A stretch of 64,000 bases of DNA. It comes from Pseudomonas siliginis. Lineage in GTDB: Bacteria; Pseudomonadota; Gammaproteobacteria; Pseudomonadales; Pseudomonadaceae. The DNA lies in the NCBI RefSeq assembly GCF_019145195.1, contig NZ_JAHSTW010000009.1:280889-344888 (forward strand). Direction: 5' to 3'. The translations under genes were made by a program, and so were the position numbers. Positions 25,958 to 35,324 of the stretch are shown in pieces (position 1 is the first letter of the stretch; every line of letters begins with the position of its first letter). A model generated the notes under the pieces. That model had not been told where the DNA came from and did no database searches. It saw nothing but the letters and a program-made list of their open reading frames with translations.

Positions 25958-26524
25958 ATGCGCCTGTTCCGCTCTCTGACTTTGTTGCTTGCACTTGCAG
26001 CACCGACGGCGTTTGCCGATGACACGTATCAGGTCGAAATGATCCTGGTGCGCCAGAATGCCGTCCCGGCCATCGTCAGCCGCGCCGCCCCGGAAGACTG
26101 GGCCGCAGGCGCCCAGCGTCTGGGCAGCGACAGCCAGCGCACCCCAGCGCTGAATGATGTAGTGAACAAACTCACCGCCAGCGGCGAGTACACCGTGCTG
26201 ATGCACAAAGCCTGGCAGCAGAGCCTCGGCGAAGCGCCGGCGAAAGTCGCAGTCAGCGAAGGTCAGGAGCAGTTCGGCCAGTTCCCGATCGAGGGCACGC
26301 TGGAAATGAAACTCGGCCGCTTCACCGACGTGACCGCCGATTTCTGGGTCAATCAGATCGACGCCAATGGCCTGGTCACCGCCAGTGAGCGCCTGCGTCA
26401 GGACAGCCACACCAAGAACGGCCAGCTCAATTACCTCGACAACGGTCATCTGGCCCTGCTGATCAAGATCACTTCCCTGACCGCGCCAGCGCCTCGCGAA
26501 GCGCCTGAAGTCGTGCCGGACTGA
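25958..26524 (+). CDS. CsiV-like secreted protein
   Basis: 188 aa with a clear signal peptide (LFRSLTLLLALAAPTAFA, cleavage at about 21). The mature protein begins DDTYQVEMILVRQNAVP, the opening typical of the CsiV family (periplasmic peptidoglycan-binding protein known from Shewanella and related species), and continues with tightly spaced beta-rich segments (FPIEGTLEMKLGRFTDVTADFWVNQ). Function in Pseudomonas is not established. Ribosome site GAAGGA precedes the ATG at 25958, ten bases after mfd; the following helicase gene starts 11 bases after its stop, so the three form one operon. Confidence 0.8.
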   Translation: MRLFRSLTLLLALAAPTAFADDTYQVEMILVRQNAVPAIVSRAAPEDWAAGAQRLGSDSQRTPALNDVVNKLTASGEYTVLMHKAWQQSLGEAPAKVAVSEGQEQFGQFPIEGTLEMKLGRFTDVTADFWVNQIDANGLVTASERLRQDSHTKNGQLNYLDNGHLALLIKITSLTAPAPREAPEVVPD

Positions 26525-26535
26525 TCGAAGTCCTT

Positions 26536-29226
26536 ATGCCGCCGCCCCTGAGCAAACCGCTGGCCCCGTCGTGGGTCAGCCGATTCAAAGAGCAGAGTCT
26601 GGAGCGCGGCCGCCGCTACGCTTTGGAGAATCGAGTGCGCATCGCCCAGGTCGGCGATGCGACCATCACCGCCAGTTGCGAAGGTTCTGGCGGCAGTGTC
26701 TACCGGCAGACCATCCATCTGCGCGAGTCAGCCAAAGCGACGCTGTTGCTGGTCGACGCCACCTGCACCTGTCCGGTGCGCAGCAACTGCAAACACTGCG
26801 CGGCGGTGCTGCTGAAAATCCAGGAAACCCTCGACTACCCCGCCGCCGCGAAAGATGCCGAACTGCTGGAGAAGCTCCAGGCCGTGCTGGAAAACCGTAG
26901 CCCGAAAGCGCCGCCGCAAGTGCTGGTGGACAACGTGCAGCCGGTGCCGCGCCTGTGGCTGGCGAGCGTCGAGTTCAGCGCCTTCGAGCCGCGCAACGGC
27001 AAGATGCAGCGCTACATTCAGCACCGCGCGGCGCTGTCGTTCAGCTATTTGGACGAATACGTCAGCGGGCAAAAACACAGCGATATCCTGATCCGTCAGG
27101 AAGCCCAGACCCTGCGGATAAAACGTCACCCGGACGTCGAACAGTCCTACCGCGAACAGTTACGCATCCTCGGTTTCCGCATCGCCACCCGGCAGAGCAA
27201 AGCCCTGCCGGAAAGCGCCGGCGAACTCTACGAGATGGTCAACGACAGCGCCTGGCTGACCTTCACCCTCAATGACTTGCCGAAGTTGCGCAGCCAAGGC
27301 TGGGAGTTGCAGATCGATGAGGAATTCGGTTTCGACCTGACCGCCGTCGACGACTGGTACGCCACCGTCGAACAGGCGCCGGAACGCGACTGGTTCGATC
27401 TGGAGCTGGGCATCATCGTCAACGGCGAGCGCCTGAGCCTGCTGCCGATTCTGCTGAATCTGATGCGCTCGCACACCGAGATCCTCAACCCGGAACGCCT
27501 CGCCCGCCGTCGCGATGACGAGCTGATTCTGGTGAACATTCCGCAACGCACCAGCGAGCATGGGCCGTTGCAAGTGGCGCTGCCGCTCGGTCGCCTGAAG
27601 CCGGTATTGATGACGCTGGGCGAGTTCTATTTGCAGGAGCCGGGCGAAACCACCCTGCGCCTGAGCAAGGCTGACGCCACCCGGCTCAATTCGCTGGAAG
27701 GCCTGCCGCTGTTGTGGGAAGGCGGCGAGCAGATGCGCACCTTCGCCCAGCGCCTGCGCGACATCCGCGATTTCACTGCCGAAGCGCCGCAAGGTCTGAA
27801 TGCAACGCTGCGCCCGTATCAGCTCGAAGGTTTGAGCTGGATGCAATCGCTGCGGCAACTGGAGGTCGGCGGCATTCTCGCGGACGACATGGGCCTGGGC
27901 AAAACCCTACAGACCCTGGCGCATATTCTCAGCGAGAAGAACGCCGGACGCCTCGATCGTCCGTGCATGGTAGTGATGCCGACCAGCCTGATTCCGAACT
28001 GGCTCGATGAAGCGGCGCACTTCACCCCGCAGCTGAAAGTCCTCGCGCTGTACGGCGCCACGCGCAAAAAGCACTTCGACAATCTGGCCGACTTCGACCT
28101 GATCCTCACCACTTACGCCCTGCTGCCCAAGGACCTCGAGCGCCTGGCCAAACAGCCGCTGCACGTGCTGGTGCTGGACGAAGCGCAATACATCAAGAAC
28201 CCCAACAGCAAAGCCGCTCAGGCCGCGCGCGAGCTGAACGCGCGCCAGCGCCTGTGCCTCAGCGGCACGCCGCTGGAAAACCACTTGGGCGAACTCTGGT
28301 CGCTGTTCCACTTCCTGTTGCCGGGCTGGCTCGGCGACGTGAAAAGCTTTAATGCCGATTACCGTGTGCCGATCGAAAAGCGCGGTAGCGAAGTCAGACT
28401 GCAGCACCTCAACGGTCGGATAAAACCGTTTCTGCTGCGCCGCACCAAAGAGCAGGTCGCCACGGAGCTGCCGCCGAAAACCGAAATCATCCACTGGGTC
28501 GAACTCAACGAAGCGCAGCGCGACGTGTACGAGACCATGCGCCTGGCGATGGACAAGAAAGTCCGTGACGAGATCACCCGCAAAGGCGTGGCGCGAAGCC
28601 AGATCATCATTCTCGAAGCATTGCTCAAGCTGCGCCAGGTCTGCTGCGATCTGCGCTTGGTCAACGACGCCACCCTGCCCGCGCGCGGCAGCACTTCGGG
28701 CAAGCTCGACAGCCTGATGGAAATGCTTGAGGAACTGTTCGAAGAAGGCCGGCGAATCCTGCTGTTCTCGCAATTCACTTCGATGCTGACATTGATCGAA
28801 GAGGAATTGAAAAAACGCAAGATCGCTTACGCCCTCCTCACTGGCCAGACCCGCGACCGGCGCACACCGGTGAAGGAATTCCAGAGCGGCACGCGTCAGA
28901 TTTTTCTGATCAGCCTGAAGGCCGGTGGCGTCGGTTTGAACCTGACCGAAGCCGACACGGTGATTCACTACGACCCGTGGTGGAACCCGGCAACCGAGAA
29001 TCAGGCCACCGACCGGGCCTATCGCATTGGCCAGGAAAAACCGGTGTTCGTCTACAAGATGATTGCCCGGGGCACAGTGGAAGAGAAAATTCAGCACCTG
29101 CAGAAGGAAAAGTCTGACCTGGCAGCGGGCGTGCTCGATGGGCGCAAGGCCGGTGACTGGAAGTTGCAGAGTGATGATATTGAAGCGCTGTTTGCGCCGT
29201 TGCCGGACAAGATCGACAAGCGCTGA
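26536..29226 (+). CDS. SWIM-domain SNF2 family helicase (896 aa paralogue)
   Basis: Swi2/Snf2-type double-stranded DNA translocase. An N-terminal SWIM zinc finger (Cys77, Cys79, Cys85, His87; CxCx5CxH) is followed by a long middle region (about 100-400) and the SNF2 core: Walker A ADDMGLGKT (about 452), DEAQ box VLDEAQYIKN (about 548), LSGTPLENHLGELWSLF, then the second RecA lobe with LKAGGVGLNLTEADTVIHYDPWWNPA and QATDRAYRIGQ. Last gene of the mfd operon. Its paralogue on the opposite strand converges on it across a REPIN, with near-identical stretches in the core. Targets are unknown; RapA-like remodelling or DNA repair roles are possible. Confidence 0.92.
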   Translation: MPPPLSKPLAPSWVSRFKEQSLERGRRYALENRVRIAQVGDATITASCEGSGGSVYRQTIHLRESAKATLLLVDATCTCPVRSNCKHCAAVLLKIQETLDYPAAAKDAELLEKLQAVLENRSPKAPPQVLVDNVQPVPRLWLASVEFSAFEPRNGKMQRYIQHRAALSFSYLDEYVSGQKHSDILIRQEAQTLRIKRHPDVEQSYREQLRILGFRIATRQSKALPESAGELYEMVNDSAWLTFTLNDLPKLRSQGWELQIDEEFGFDLTAVDDWYATVEQAPERDWFDLELGIIVNGERLSLLPILLNLMRSHTEILNPERLARRRDDELILVNIPQRTSEHGPLQVALPLGRLKPVLMTLGEFYLQEPGETTLRLSKADATRLNSLEGLPLLWEGGEQMRTFAQRLRDIRDFTAEAPQGLNATLRPYQLEGLSWMQSLRQLEVGGILADDMGLGKTLQTLAHILSEKNAGRLDRPCMVVMPTSLIPNWLDEAAHFTPQLKVLALYGATRKKHFDNLADFDLILTTYALLPKDLERLAKQPLHVLVLDEAQYIKNPNSKAAQAARELNARQRLCLSGTPLENHLGELWSLFHFLLPGWLGDVKSFNADYRVPIEKRGSEVRLQHLNGRIKPFLLRRTKEQVATELPPKTEIIHWVELNEAQRDVYETMRLAMDKKVRDEITRKGVARSQIIILEALLKLRQVCCDLRLVNDATLPARGSTSGKLDSLMEMLEELFEEGRRILLFSQFTSMLTLIEEELKKRKIAYALLTGQTRDRRTPVKEFQSGTRQIFLISLKAGGVGLNLTEADTVIHYDPWWNPATENQATDRAYRIGQEKPVFVYKMIARGTVEEKIQHLQKEKSDLAAGVLDGRKAGDWKLQSDDIEALFAPLPDKIDKR

Positions 29227-29252
29227 AATCGGCGTCGCTGGTTAGATAGCTT

Positions 29253-29327
29253 TTCGCGAGCAGGCTCGCTCCCACAATTAATCCAGATTCGCTCGAGATC
29301 CAATGTGGGAGCGAGCCTGCTCGCGAA
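29253..29327. repeat. REPIN, GAGCCTGCTCGC type
   Basis: Arms at 29253-29275 and 29305-29327. It occupies most of the 125-base gap between the two convergent SNF2 genes; no separate terminator is visible there. Confidence 0.92.
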
Positions 29328-29351
29328 TGGCCCCACCGCGATTCAAACCCT

Positions 29352-32300
29352 TCAATCTCTGGAAACCGGCAACGGCGCAAACAACGCCTCGATATCACTC
29401 TGTTCCAGTTTGAATCCGCCCGTCGTGCCACCCTCAAGCACCGCCCCGGCCAGCGCCGCTTTCTCCTGCTGCAACGCCTGGATCTTCTCTTCGACGGTGC
29501 CTTTGGCAATCAACTTGTAGACGAACACCGGATTGTTCTGCCCGATGCGATACGCCCGATCGGTCGCTTGGTTCTCCACCGCCGGGTTCCACCAAGGATC
29601 GAAGTGAATCACCGTGTCTGCCGCCGTCAGGTTCAGACCGGTACCGCCGGCCTTGAGGCTGATCAGGAACAACGGCACCTTGCCGCCCTGGAAATCCCTC
29701 ACCGGCGTGCGCCGGTCGATGGTGTCGCCGGTCAGCAACGAGTAGCCAAGCCCGCGCTGTTGCAACTCCTGCTCGATCAGCGCCAGCATCGAGGTGAATT
29801 GGGAAAACAGCAGAATGCGCCGACCTTCGCCGAGCAACTCTTCGAGCATCTCCATCAGGCTGATCAGCTTGCCGCTGCCCGAGCGCAACGCCTTCGCCGT
29901 GAGCGGCATATTGACCAGGCGCAGATCGCAGCAGACCTGACGCAGCTTGAGCAGCGCATCGAGGATGATGATCTGACTGCGCGCCACGCCACTGCGGGCG
30001 ATTTCATCGCGGACCTTTTTGTCCATCGCCACACGCACCGTCTCATAGACGTCGCGCTGACCATCGCTGAGTTCGACCCAGTGGATGATCTCGGTTTTCG
30101 GCGGCAACTCGGTGGCGACCTGATCCTTCTTGCGCCGCAGCAAAAACGGCTTGATGCGTGCGGTCAGGTGCTGCATGCGCTGGACATTGCCGTGCTTCTC
30201 GATCGGCGTGCGGTAATCGCGATTGAAGGATTTGCTGTCGCCGAGCCAGCCGGGCATGAGGAAATGGAACTGCGACCACAGCTCGCCGAGGTGGTTTTCC
30301 AGTGGCGTACCGCTCAGACACAAGCGCTGACGGGCCTGCAAGTCACGGGCGGCCTGCGCGGCTTTGCTCAGCGGGTTCTTGATATTCTGCGCTTCGTCGA
30401 GAATCAGCACGCTCCACGGCTGCGGCTGCAAGATCTCCAGATCCCTGGGCAGCAATGCGTAAGTGGTGAGCACCAAGTCGTATTCGGCGAGATTGGCAAA
30501 GTCCTTCTGCCGCCCGGTGCCGTGGAGCGCCAGGACTTTCAACTGCGGCGTGAAGCGCTCGGCCTCGTCGATCCAGTTGGGAATCAGGCTGGTCGGCATC
30601 ACCGCCAGTGCCGGACAGTCCAGGCGCCCGGCGTGTTTTTCGGTAAGCAGATGCGCCAGTGTCTGCAGGGTTTTGCCCAGGCCCATGTCATCGCCCAAAA
30701 TGCCGCCGACCTCCAGCTCGCGCAGGGTCTGCATCCAGTTCAGGCCTTCGAGCTGATACGGGCGCAGTTGCGCATTGAGGCCGGCCGGCGCAGCAACCTG
30801 GGCGTGACTGGAATTCTGCAGACGCTTGGCAAAAGTGCGCAGGCGTTCGCCGCCCTGCCAGTCCAGCGGTACGCCATCGAGCATACTCAAGCGTGCGGCG
30901 TCTGGAGCGGTCAAACGCAGCGCATCGCCTTGGTGTCCGCCCAGGTACAGCTCGCCCAGCGTCGCCATCAGCGGTTTGACCCGACTCAGCGGCAACGCGA
31001 CCTTGGCGCCGGCCGGGTCGCCAAAACCGCTGGGCTTGAGCTCGATCAGGAGTTTTTCATCATCGCTGCGCTGCGCCAGATTGACCGGGTCGAGCAAGCG
31101 CGGCTGGGTCCGCAACAGGTGTAGAAGAATCGGCAGCAAGCTGTAGCGCTCGCCGTTGACGACGATACCCAACTGCAAATCAAACCACTGATGCGGAGCC
31201 TCTTCTTCAACCTCGGCGTACCACTGTTCAACCGGTTGTACATCGAAATGGAAACCGGGACTGATCTCGATCTTCCAATCTGCGGCGCACAGCGTGGCCA
31301 GGCCTTCGTGCATGAACCCGAGCCAGGCGGAATCATCCGGCAGGGTAAACATCTCGCCAGGACGATCCATTGCACTCTTGCGCGTGGCTTTTTTGAAGCC
31401 ATGTTTTTGCAGGTTCTGGCGCAGCTTCTTTTCCAGCGCAGGCTGACGCTGAATACGCTGGGTCTCTGTGCCGCTGAGGATCATCACTTCCGGGTTGCGA
31501 TCCACCGCCGGATGACCGTTGTAGGTAAACAGCAGAGCGGCGCGGTGCTCCAGCACATATTCCCAGCGCGAGCGTTCTCGGCCGCTGACCAGGGTCAGTT
31601 GCGGCTGCGGCAGCACGTCATCGATGATCCGTTCGGTGAGTTTGTGCGGTGGCGCAATTTGGGTCGCCGCGCTCATGCGATGGCTGAACTGCATGGCCTG
31701 ACGCGCCGGAATATCTGGCGCCTGGGTCAAATGGCAGGCGAGTTTTTCTTCCAGCTCAGTGAACAGCGGGCCAACCTGGCGCTGCTCGCGATCAAGATAA
31801 TAAAGCGGCTCCAGCGCCAGCACGGTTTCCTGAGCGGCTTCGGCACTGCTCCATTGCGCGCGGAATCCGCCATCGGCCTGCTCAGCCCAAGAGAACTGAC
31901 CCACGCGTTTCGCCCCCGGTGTCAGCGCTCGCAGGTCTTCGAAATCGAGGAACAGCCGCGAGGTGCGCAGGAGCATTTCCAGCAGTTCGGCGCCACTGCT
32001 GCCTTCCAGCGGATAGCCGCTGTAATAGGCGTGATGGGAATGCATGGCGACCAACAGCCGGGCGATGCGCAGATCCAGTTCGGACAGGTAGCCCGGCTGG
32101 CGCATGAGCATTTCCGCGAGCGAGTACATCGGTTTGACTTCGCGTAACTCGCCGCTCTTGAGCTGGTAGACCTTGAAAATATCGAGCAGCCACTTGCCGT
32201 TCGCAGACGTCGGTTTGAGCTTGTAAAACAGCCGCGTACCTGCGGTTTGCGCACTTTCGTCAGCAGGCTTGGCCGGCACGGGAATTGTCGAAAGCCAATG

Positions 32301-32645
32301 CTCCAGCGCTCGCCCCAACGGGATCTGTGCATCATTGTCAGACGCATCCTCACCCGTGCCCAGCAGGTGATAGATCACCGCCGCGCTGTGCTTGCAGTCC
32401 AGTGCAACCGGACAGCTGCACAGGCATCGCAAGCTAACCGATCCCAACCGATCTTCTGACAGGTAAATGGTTTGCTCATACGCCTGAAGTTGCGATCCGA
32501 CGCAGAACGCCTCAATCTTCCTGTCATCGATCTCGAGGATCTCTACCCGGTCATCGGCGGCATAAGCCCGGGCCTTGGCCAACGCCTTGCTACTGAATGC
32601 GTGGGTCCATGTCAGCCCTTTAAGCCGCTCGATGAAAATGCTCAT
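29352..32645 (-). CDS. SWIM-domain SNF2 family helicase (1097 aa paralogue)
   Basis: Same build as the converging gene but about 200 residues longer in the middle region. SWIM finger Cys76, Cys78, Cys84, His86 with identical spacing; SNF2 core with GDDMGLGKTLQTLAHLL, ILDEAQNIKN, LSGTPLENHLGELW, and the second lobe LKAGGTGLNLTAADTVIHFDPWWNPA. The segment around VATELPPKTEIIHWVEL and VARSQIIILDALLKLRQVCC is nearly the same in both proteins. It is the third gene of an operon with nagZ and mtiP (nine-base gap to mtiP). The pair looks like an inverted duplication; the products may act on different substrates through the divergent middle parts. Confidence 0.92.
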   Translation of the reverse strand: MSIFIERLKGLTWTHAFSSKALAKARAYAADDRVEILEIDDRKIEAFCVGSQLQAYEQTIYLSEDRLGSVSLRCLCSCPVALDCKHSAAVIYHLLGTGEDASDNDAQIPLGRALEHWLSTIPVPAKPADESAQTAGTRLFYKLKPTSANGKWLLDIFKVYQLKSGELREVKPMYSLAEMLMRQPGYLSELDLRIARLLVAMHSHHAYYSGYPLEGSSGAELLEMLLRTSRLFLDFEDLRALTPGAKRVGQFSWAEQADGGFRAQWSSAEAAQETVLALEPLYYLDREQRQVGPLFTELEEKLACHLTQAPDIPARQAMQFSHRMSAATQIAPPHKLTERIIDDVLPQPQLTLVSGRERSRWEYVLEHRAALLFTYNGHPAVDRNPEVMILSGTETQRIQRQPALEKKLRQNLQKHGFKKATRKSAMDRPGEMFTLPDDSAWLGFMHEGLATLCAADWKIEISPGFHFDVQPVEQWYAEVEEEAPHQWFDLQLGIVVNGERYSLLPILLHLLRTQPRLLDPVNLAQRSDDEKLLIELKPSGFGDPAGAKVALPLSRVKPLMATLGELYLGGHQGDALRLTAPDAARLSMLDGVPLDWQGGERLRTFAKRLQNSSHAQVAAPAGLNAQLRPYQLEGLNWMQTLRELEVGGILGDDMGLGKTLQTLAHLLTEKHAGRLDCPALAVMPTSLIPNWIDEAERFTPQLKVLALHGTGRQKDFANLAEYDLVLTTYALLPRDLEILQPQPWSVLILDEAQNIKNPLSKAAQAARDLQARQRLCLSGTPLENHLGELWSQFHFLMPGWLGDSKSFNRDYRTPIEKHGNVQRMQHLTARIKPFLLRRKKDQVATELPPKTEIIHWVELSDGQRDVYETVRVAMDKKVRDEIARSGVARSQIIILDALLKLRQVCCDLRLVNMPLTAKALRSGSGKLISLMEMLEELLGEGRRILLFSQFTSMLALIEQELQQRGLGYSLLTGDTIDRRTPVRDFQGGKVPLFLISLKAGGTGLNLTAADTVIHFDPWWNPAVENQATDRAYRIGQNNPVFVYKLIAKGTVEEKIQALQQEKAALAGAVLEGGTTGGFKLEQSDIEALFAPLPVSRD

Positions 32646-32654
32646 GGACAGTCC

Positions 32655-33392
32655 TTAGCTGGCCAGCACCCGGGCCAGCGTCGATTTCACCTTGCCCATG
32701 CCATCGTGCAGGGCCTGCTCGATTTCGGCCATGGTGATCACTTCGGTGGTCTTGCCGGCTGCAGGATTCACGACGAGCGCCAGACAGGCGTAATCCAGAT
32801 CCAGCTCACGCGCCAGCGCCGCTTCCGGCATGCCGGTCATACCGACGATGTCGCAACCGTCACGCTCCAGTCGTACGATCTCGGCGACCGTTTCCAGACG
32901 CGGACCCTGGGTGCAGGCGTACACGCCTTGATCGCTGTATTCGCAGCCTTCGGCGGCGACCGCGGCAATCAGTTGCTGACGCAACGGCTCGCTGTAGGGA
33001 AAGCTGAAATCGATGTGGGTGACGTGCTCCAGATCATCGGCGAAATAGGTGTGCTCGCGCCCACTGGTGTAGTCGACGATCTGGTGCGGCACGCAGAAAT
33101 GCCCGGTGCCCATGGCCGGATGAATACCGCCCACCGCGTTAACGGCGATGATCGCTTCGGCACCCGCCTGCTTCAACGCCCACAGGTTGGCGCGGTAGTT
33201 GACCTTGTGCGGCGGGAAACGATGCGGGTGACCGTGACGGGCGAGGAACAGCACTTCCTTGCCGGCGTACTCACCAATCTGCACCTCGGCCGAAGGCGCG
33301 CCGTAAGGGGTGTCGACTGCCAGCGACTGGCGAATGCTCAGGCCTTCGAGCTGAGTCAGGCCAGTGCCACCGATGATTGCGTAAACGGTCAT
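32655..33392 (-). CDS. mtiP: S-methyl-5'-thioinosine phosphorylase
   Basis: 245-aa purine nucleoside phosphorylase family member (MTAP type). In Pseudomonas, methylthioadenosine from polyamine synthesis and quorum-signal production is first deaminated, and this enzyme splits methylthioinosine into hypoxanthine and methylthioribose 1-phosphate. Visible motifs: IIGGTGLTQLEG, FLARHGHPHRFPPHKVNYRANLWAL, NAVGGI, the TQGPRLETVAEI stretch and GMTGMPEAALARELDL. The distinction from true MTA phosphorylase rests on the known PAO1 enzyme in the same gene position (PA3004, from memory). It lies 13 bases after nagZ and nine before the SNF2 gene. Confidence 0.88.
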   Translation of the reverse strand: MTVYAIIGGTGLTQLEGLSIRQSLAVDTPYGAPSAEVQIGEYAGKEVLFLARHGHPHRFPPHKVNYRANLWALKQAGAEAIIAVNAVGGIHPAMGTGHFCVPHQIVDYTSGREHTYFADDLEHVTHIDFSFPYSEPLRQQLIAAVAAEGCEYSDQGVYACTQGPRLETVAEIVRLERDGCDIVGMTGMPEAALARELDLDYACLALVVNPAAGKTTEVITMAEIEQALHDGMGKVKSTLARVLAS

Positions 33393-33405
33393 AACGAAAA
33401 AATCC

Positions 33406-34416
33406 TTAATCGATCAGTTGAGCGTCTTTGAGCGCGCCGAGGGCGGTGAGCCAACGCGGAGCCTGACGATAATCGGTGCTGGCGAAGGCCTGCCCGCGCA
33501 TCCTGGCGATGCGCGCGGAAGGCTTGACCTTCATACGCTGGGCGGCGCTCAGGGCCAGCTCGGCTGCCGCGCGGTCGTTGCACACCAGACCCATGTCGCA
33601 GCCAGCAGTGAGTGCGGCTTCGATGCGGCTGGCAGCGTCGCCGACCACGTGGGCGCCGGCCATCGACAGATCGTCGCTGAAGATCACGCCATCGAACTGC
33701 AACTCGCCCCGCAGAATGTCCTGCAGCCAGCGTCGGGAGAAACCGGCCGGCTGCGAGTCGACTTGCGGATAGATGACGTGGGCCGGCATGACGGCGGCCA
33801 GTTGTTTGCTGAGTTTGGCGAAGGGCACCAGATCATTGGCGCGGATCTCGTCGAGGCTGCGCTCGTCGTTCGGGATCGCTACGTGGGAGTCGGCTTCGGC
33901 CCAGCCGTGGCCCGGGAAATGTTTGCCGGTGGCGGCCATGCCGGCGCTGTTCATGCCGCGAATGAATGCACCGGCGAGCAAGGCGGCGCGCTCGGGATCC
34001 CCTTCGAAGGAACGAGTGCCGACCACAGCGCTGCGCTGATAGTCCAGATCCAGCACCGGGGCGAAACTCAGGTCGAGCCCGACCGCCAGCACTTCGGTGG
34101 CCATGATCCAGCCGCATTGCTCGGCGAGATACTCTGCATTCGGGTTATCGGCGATGGCGCGCATCGCTGGCAGACGGACGAAACCCTGACGCAGACGCTG
34201 CACACGCCCGCCCTCTTGATCCACCGCCAGCAGCAGATCCGGGCGAATCGCGCGGATCGCAGCGCTCAGTTCGCGCACTTGGCGAGGATGCTCGATATTG
34301 CGGGCGAAAATGATCAGGCCGCCCACTTCGGGCTGACGCAACAATTGGCGATCTTCAGCCGTCAGCCAGGTACCGGCGACGTCCACCATCAACGAGCCTT
34401 GCAGGCCAGCAGTCAT
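33406..34416 (-). CDS. nagZ: Beta-N-acetylglucosaminidase (peptidoglycan recycling)
   Basis: 336-aa cytoplasmic GH3 enzyme that removes GlcNAc from GlcNAc-anhydromuropeptides, making the 1,6-anhydroMurNAc peptides that induce AmpC through AmpR. The start at the ATG complementary to 34414-34416 has the ribosome site AAGGAA; the longer frame lacks support. Motifs: LLAVDQEGGRVQRLR, the catalytic loop GKHFPGHGWAEADSH with the general acid-base His, and nucleophile Asp in VIFSDDLSMAGA. First gene of the nagZ-mtiP-SNF2 operon, starting just after a long structured terminator behind psrA. Confidence 0.95.
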   Translation of the reverse strand: MTAGLQGSLMVDVAGTWLTAEDRQLLRQPEVGGLIIFARNIEHPRQVRELSAAIRAIRPDLLLAVDQEGGRVQRLRQGFVRLPAMRAIADNPNAEYLAEQCGWIMATEVLAVGLDLSFAPVLDLDYQRSAVVGTRSFEGDPERAALLAGAFIRGMNSAGMAATGKHFPGHGWAEADSHVAIPNDERSLDEIRANDLVPFAKLSKQLAAVMPAHVIYPQVDSQPAGFSRRWLQDILRGELQFDGVIFSDDLSMAGAHVVGDAASRIEAALTAGCDMGLVCNDRAAAELALSAAQRMKVKPSARIARMRGQAFASTDYRQAPRWLTALGALKDAQLID

Positions 34417-34436
34417 AGAGATTCCTTGAAAACAAA

Positions 34437-34508
34437 AAACCCGATCTGCTTGCATTCGCTACCGCGGGCATTGCCCGGACGGTCAACAGAATTCATGCAG
34501 ATCGGGTT
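34437..34508 (-). terminator. Long branched terminator behind psrA, just upstream of nagZ
   Basis: On the minus strand, AACCCGATCTGC pairs with GCAGATCGGGTT across about 48 bases and is followed by TTTTTGTTTTC. A smaller hairpin inside the loop pairs CGGGC with GCCCG. The base of the stem ends 21 bases before the nagZ start, so it may work as a terminator for psrA or as a leader structure for nagZ. Confidence 0.65.
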
Positions 34509-34574
34509 CAGTACGAGAGTCGGCATGGCCGGCTAGCTTAGCGGATACCAACTGCCGCGCCCACCCGTGCGCGG

Positions 34575-35282
34575 TCAAACCTTGGCGGCGACCGGCATGG
34601 ATTTGCTGCGCGGACGCAATTGCGCGCTGGCCATGGCTGTATCAGTGACGCCGGTTTCGGCGCGCATGCCGGCAGCGAGGAACGGCACCATCAGGCGCAT
34701 CACTTGTTCGATGGAGGTATTGACGCCGAAATCGGTCTCGGCGATCGCGCGCAAGGCCTTGATCCCGGACATGCTGAACGCTGCGGCGCCAAGCATGAAG
34801 TGCACGCGCCAGAACAGCTCGATCGGTGGAATGCGTGGCGCCGCTTCATTGACCAGCAGCATGTAGCGGCGGAAGACCTTGCCGTACATGTCTTCCAGAT
34901 AACGCCGCAAGTGGCCCTGACTCTGGCTGAACGCGAGGCCGAGCAAACGCATGAAGATCGACAGATCGTTACCGCTGCGAGGCTGCACGACGAGCGCTTG
35001 CTCGACGAGGATTTCCAGCAATTCTTCGAGGGTCGGCTTGTTCTCAGGCTTGGCCTGACGGCGCTCCAGCTCTTTATCGAGGCTCACGCAGAACGGACCG
35101 AGGAAGCGCGAGAACACAGCTTGAATCAGCGCCTTTTTCGAGCCGAAGTGATAATTCACCGCAGCCAGATTGACGCCAGCCTTGCTGGTGATCAAACGCA
35201 ATGAGGTTTCAGCGAATCCTTTCTCCGCGAACAACTGCTCGGCAGCATCAAGAATGCGTTCAACGGTTTCCGACTGGGCCAT
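34575..35282 (-). CDS. psrA: TetR-family regulator PsrA
   Basis: 235 aa from the ATG at 35282 with GGAG seven bases upstream. N-terminal TetR helix-turn-helix at about 8-54 (VERILDAAEQLFAEKGFAETSLRLITSKAGVNLAAVNYHFGS motif split here by its landmarks: AEQLF, SLRLIT, NYHFGSK). The C-terminal domain binds long-chain fatty acids. In pseudomonads PsrA represses beta-oxidation genes and itself and activates rpoS. Two perfect PsrA-type palindromes overlap its own -10 region, consistent with autorepression. lexA is divergent. Confidence 0.93.
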   Translation of the reverse strand: MAQSETVERILDAAEQLFAEKGFAETSLRLITSKAGVNLAAVNYHFGSKKALIQAVFSRFLGPFCVSLDKELERRQAKPENKPTLEELLEILVEQALVVQPRSGNDLSIFMRLLGLAFSQSQGHLRRYLEDMYGKVFRRYMLLVNEAAPRIPPIELFWRVHFMLGAAAFSMSGIKALRAIAETDFGVNTSIEQVMRLMVPFLAAGMRAETGVTDTAMASAQLRPRSKSMPVAAKV

Positions 35283-35297
35283 GGCTACTCCGCCTGA

Positions 35298-35324
35298 CAA
35301 ACACTTGTTTGAAACATACGTTTC
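35298..35324. promoter_or_regulatory. Two PsrA operators sharing one base
   Basis: CAAAC-ACTT-GTTTG at 35298-35311 and GAAAC-ATAC-GTTTC at 35311-35324, both fitting the PsrA motif (G/C)AAAC-N2-4-GTTT(G/C). They share the G at 35311. Together they cover the psrA -10 and the start of its transcript, as expected for autorepression. Confidence 0.85.

Noticed and set aside
23434..26025. 863-aa open frame on the minus strand opposite mfd
   Set aside because: It covers the mfd coding region in the antisense direction, has a Gln/Arg/His-rich composition typical of GC-skewed shadow frames, and shows no recognisable domain. mfd itself has full motifs.
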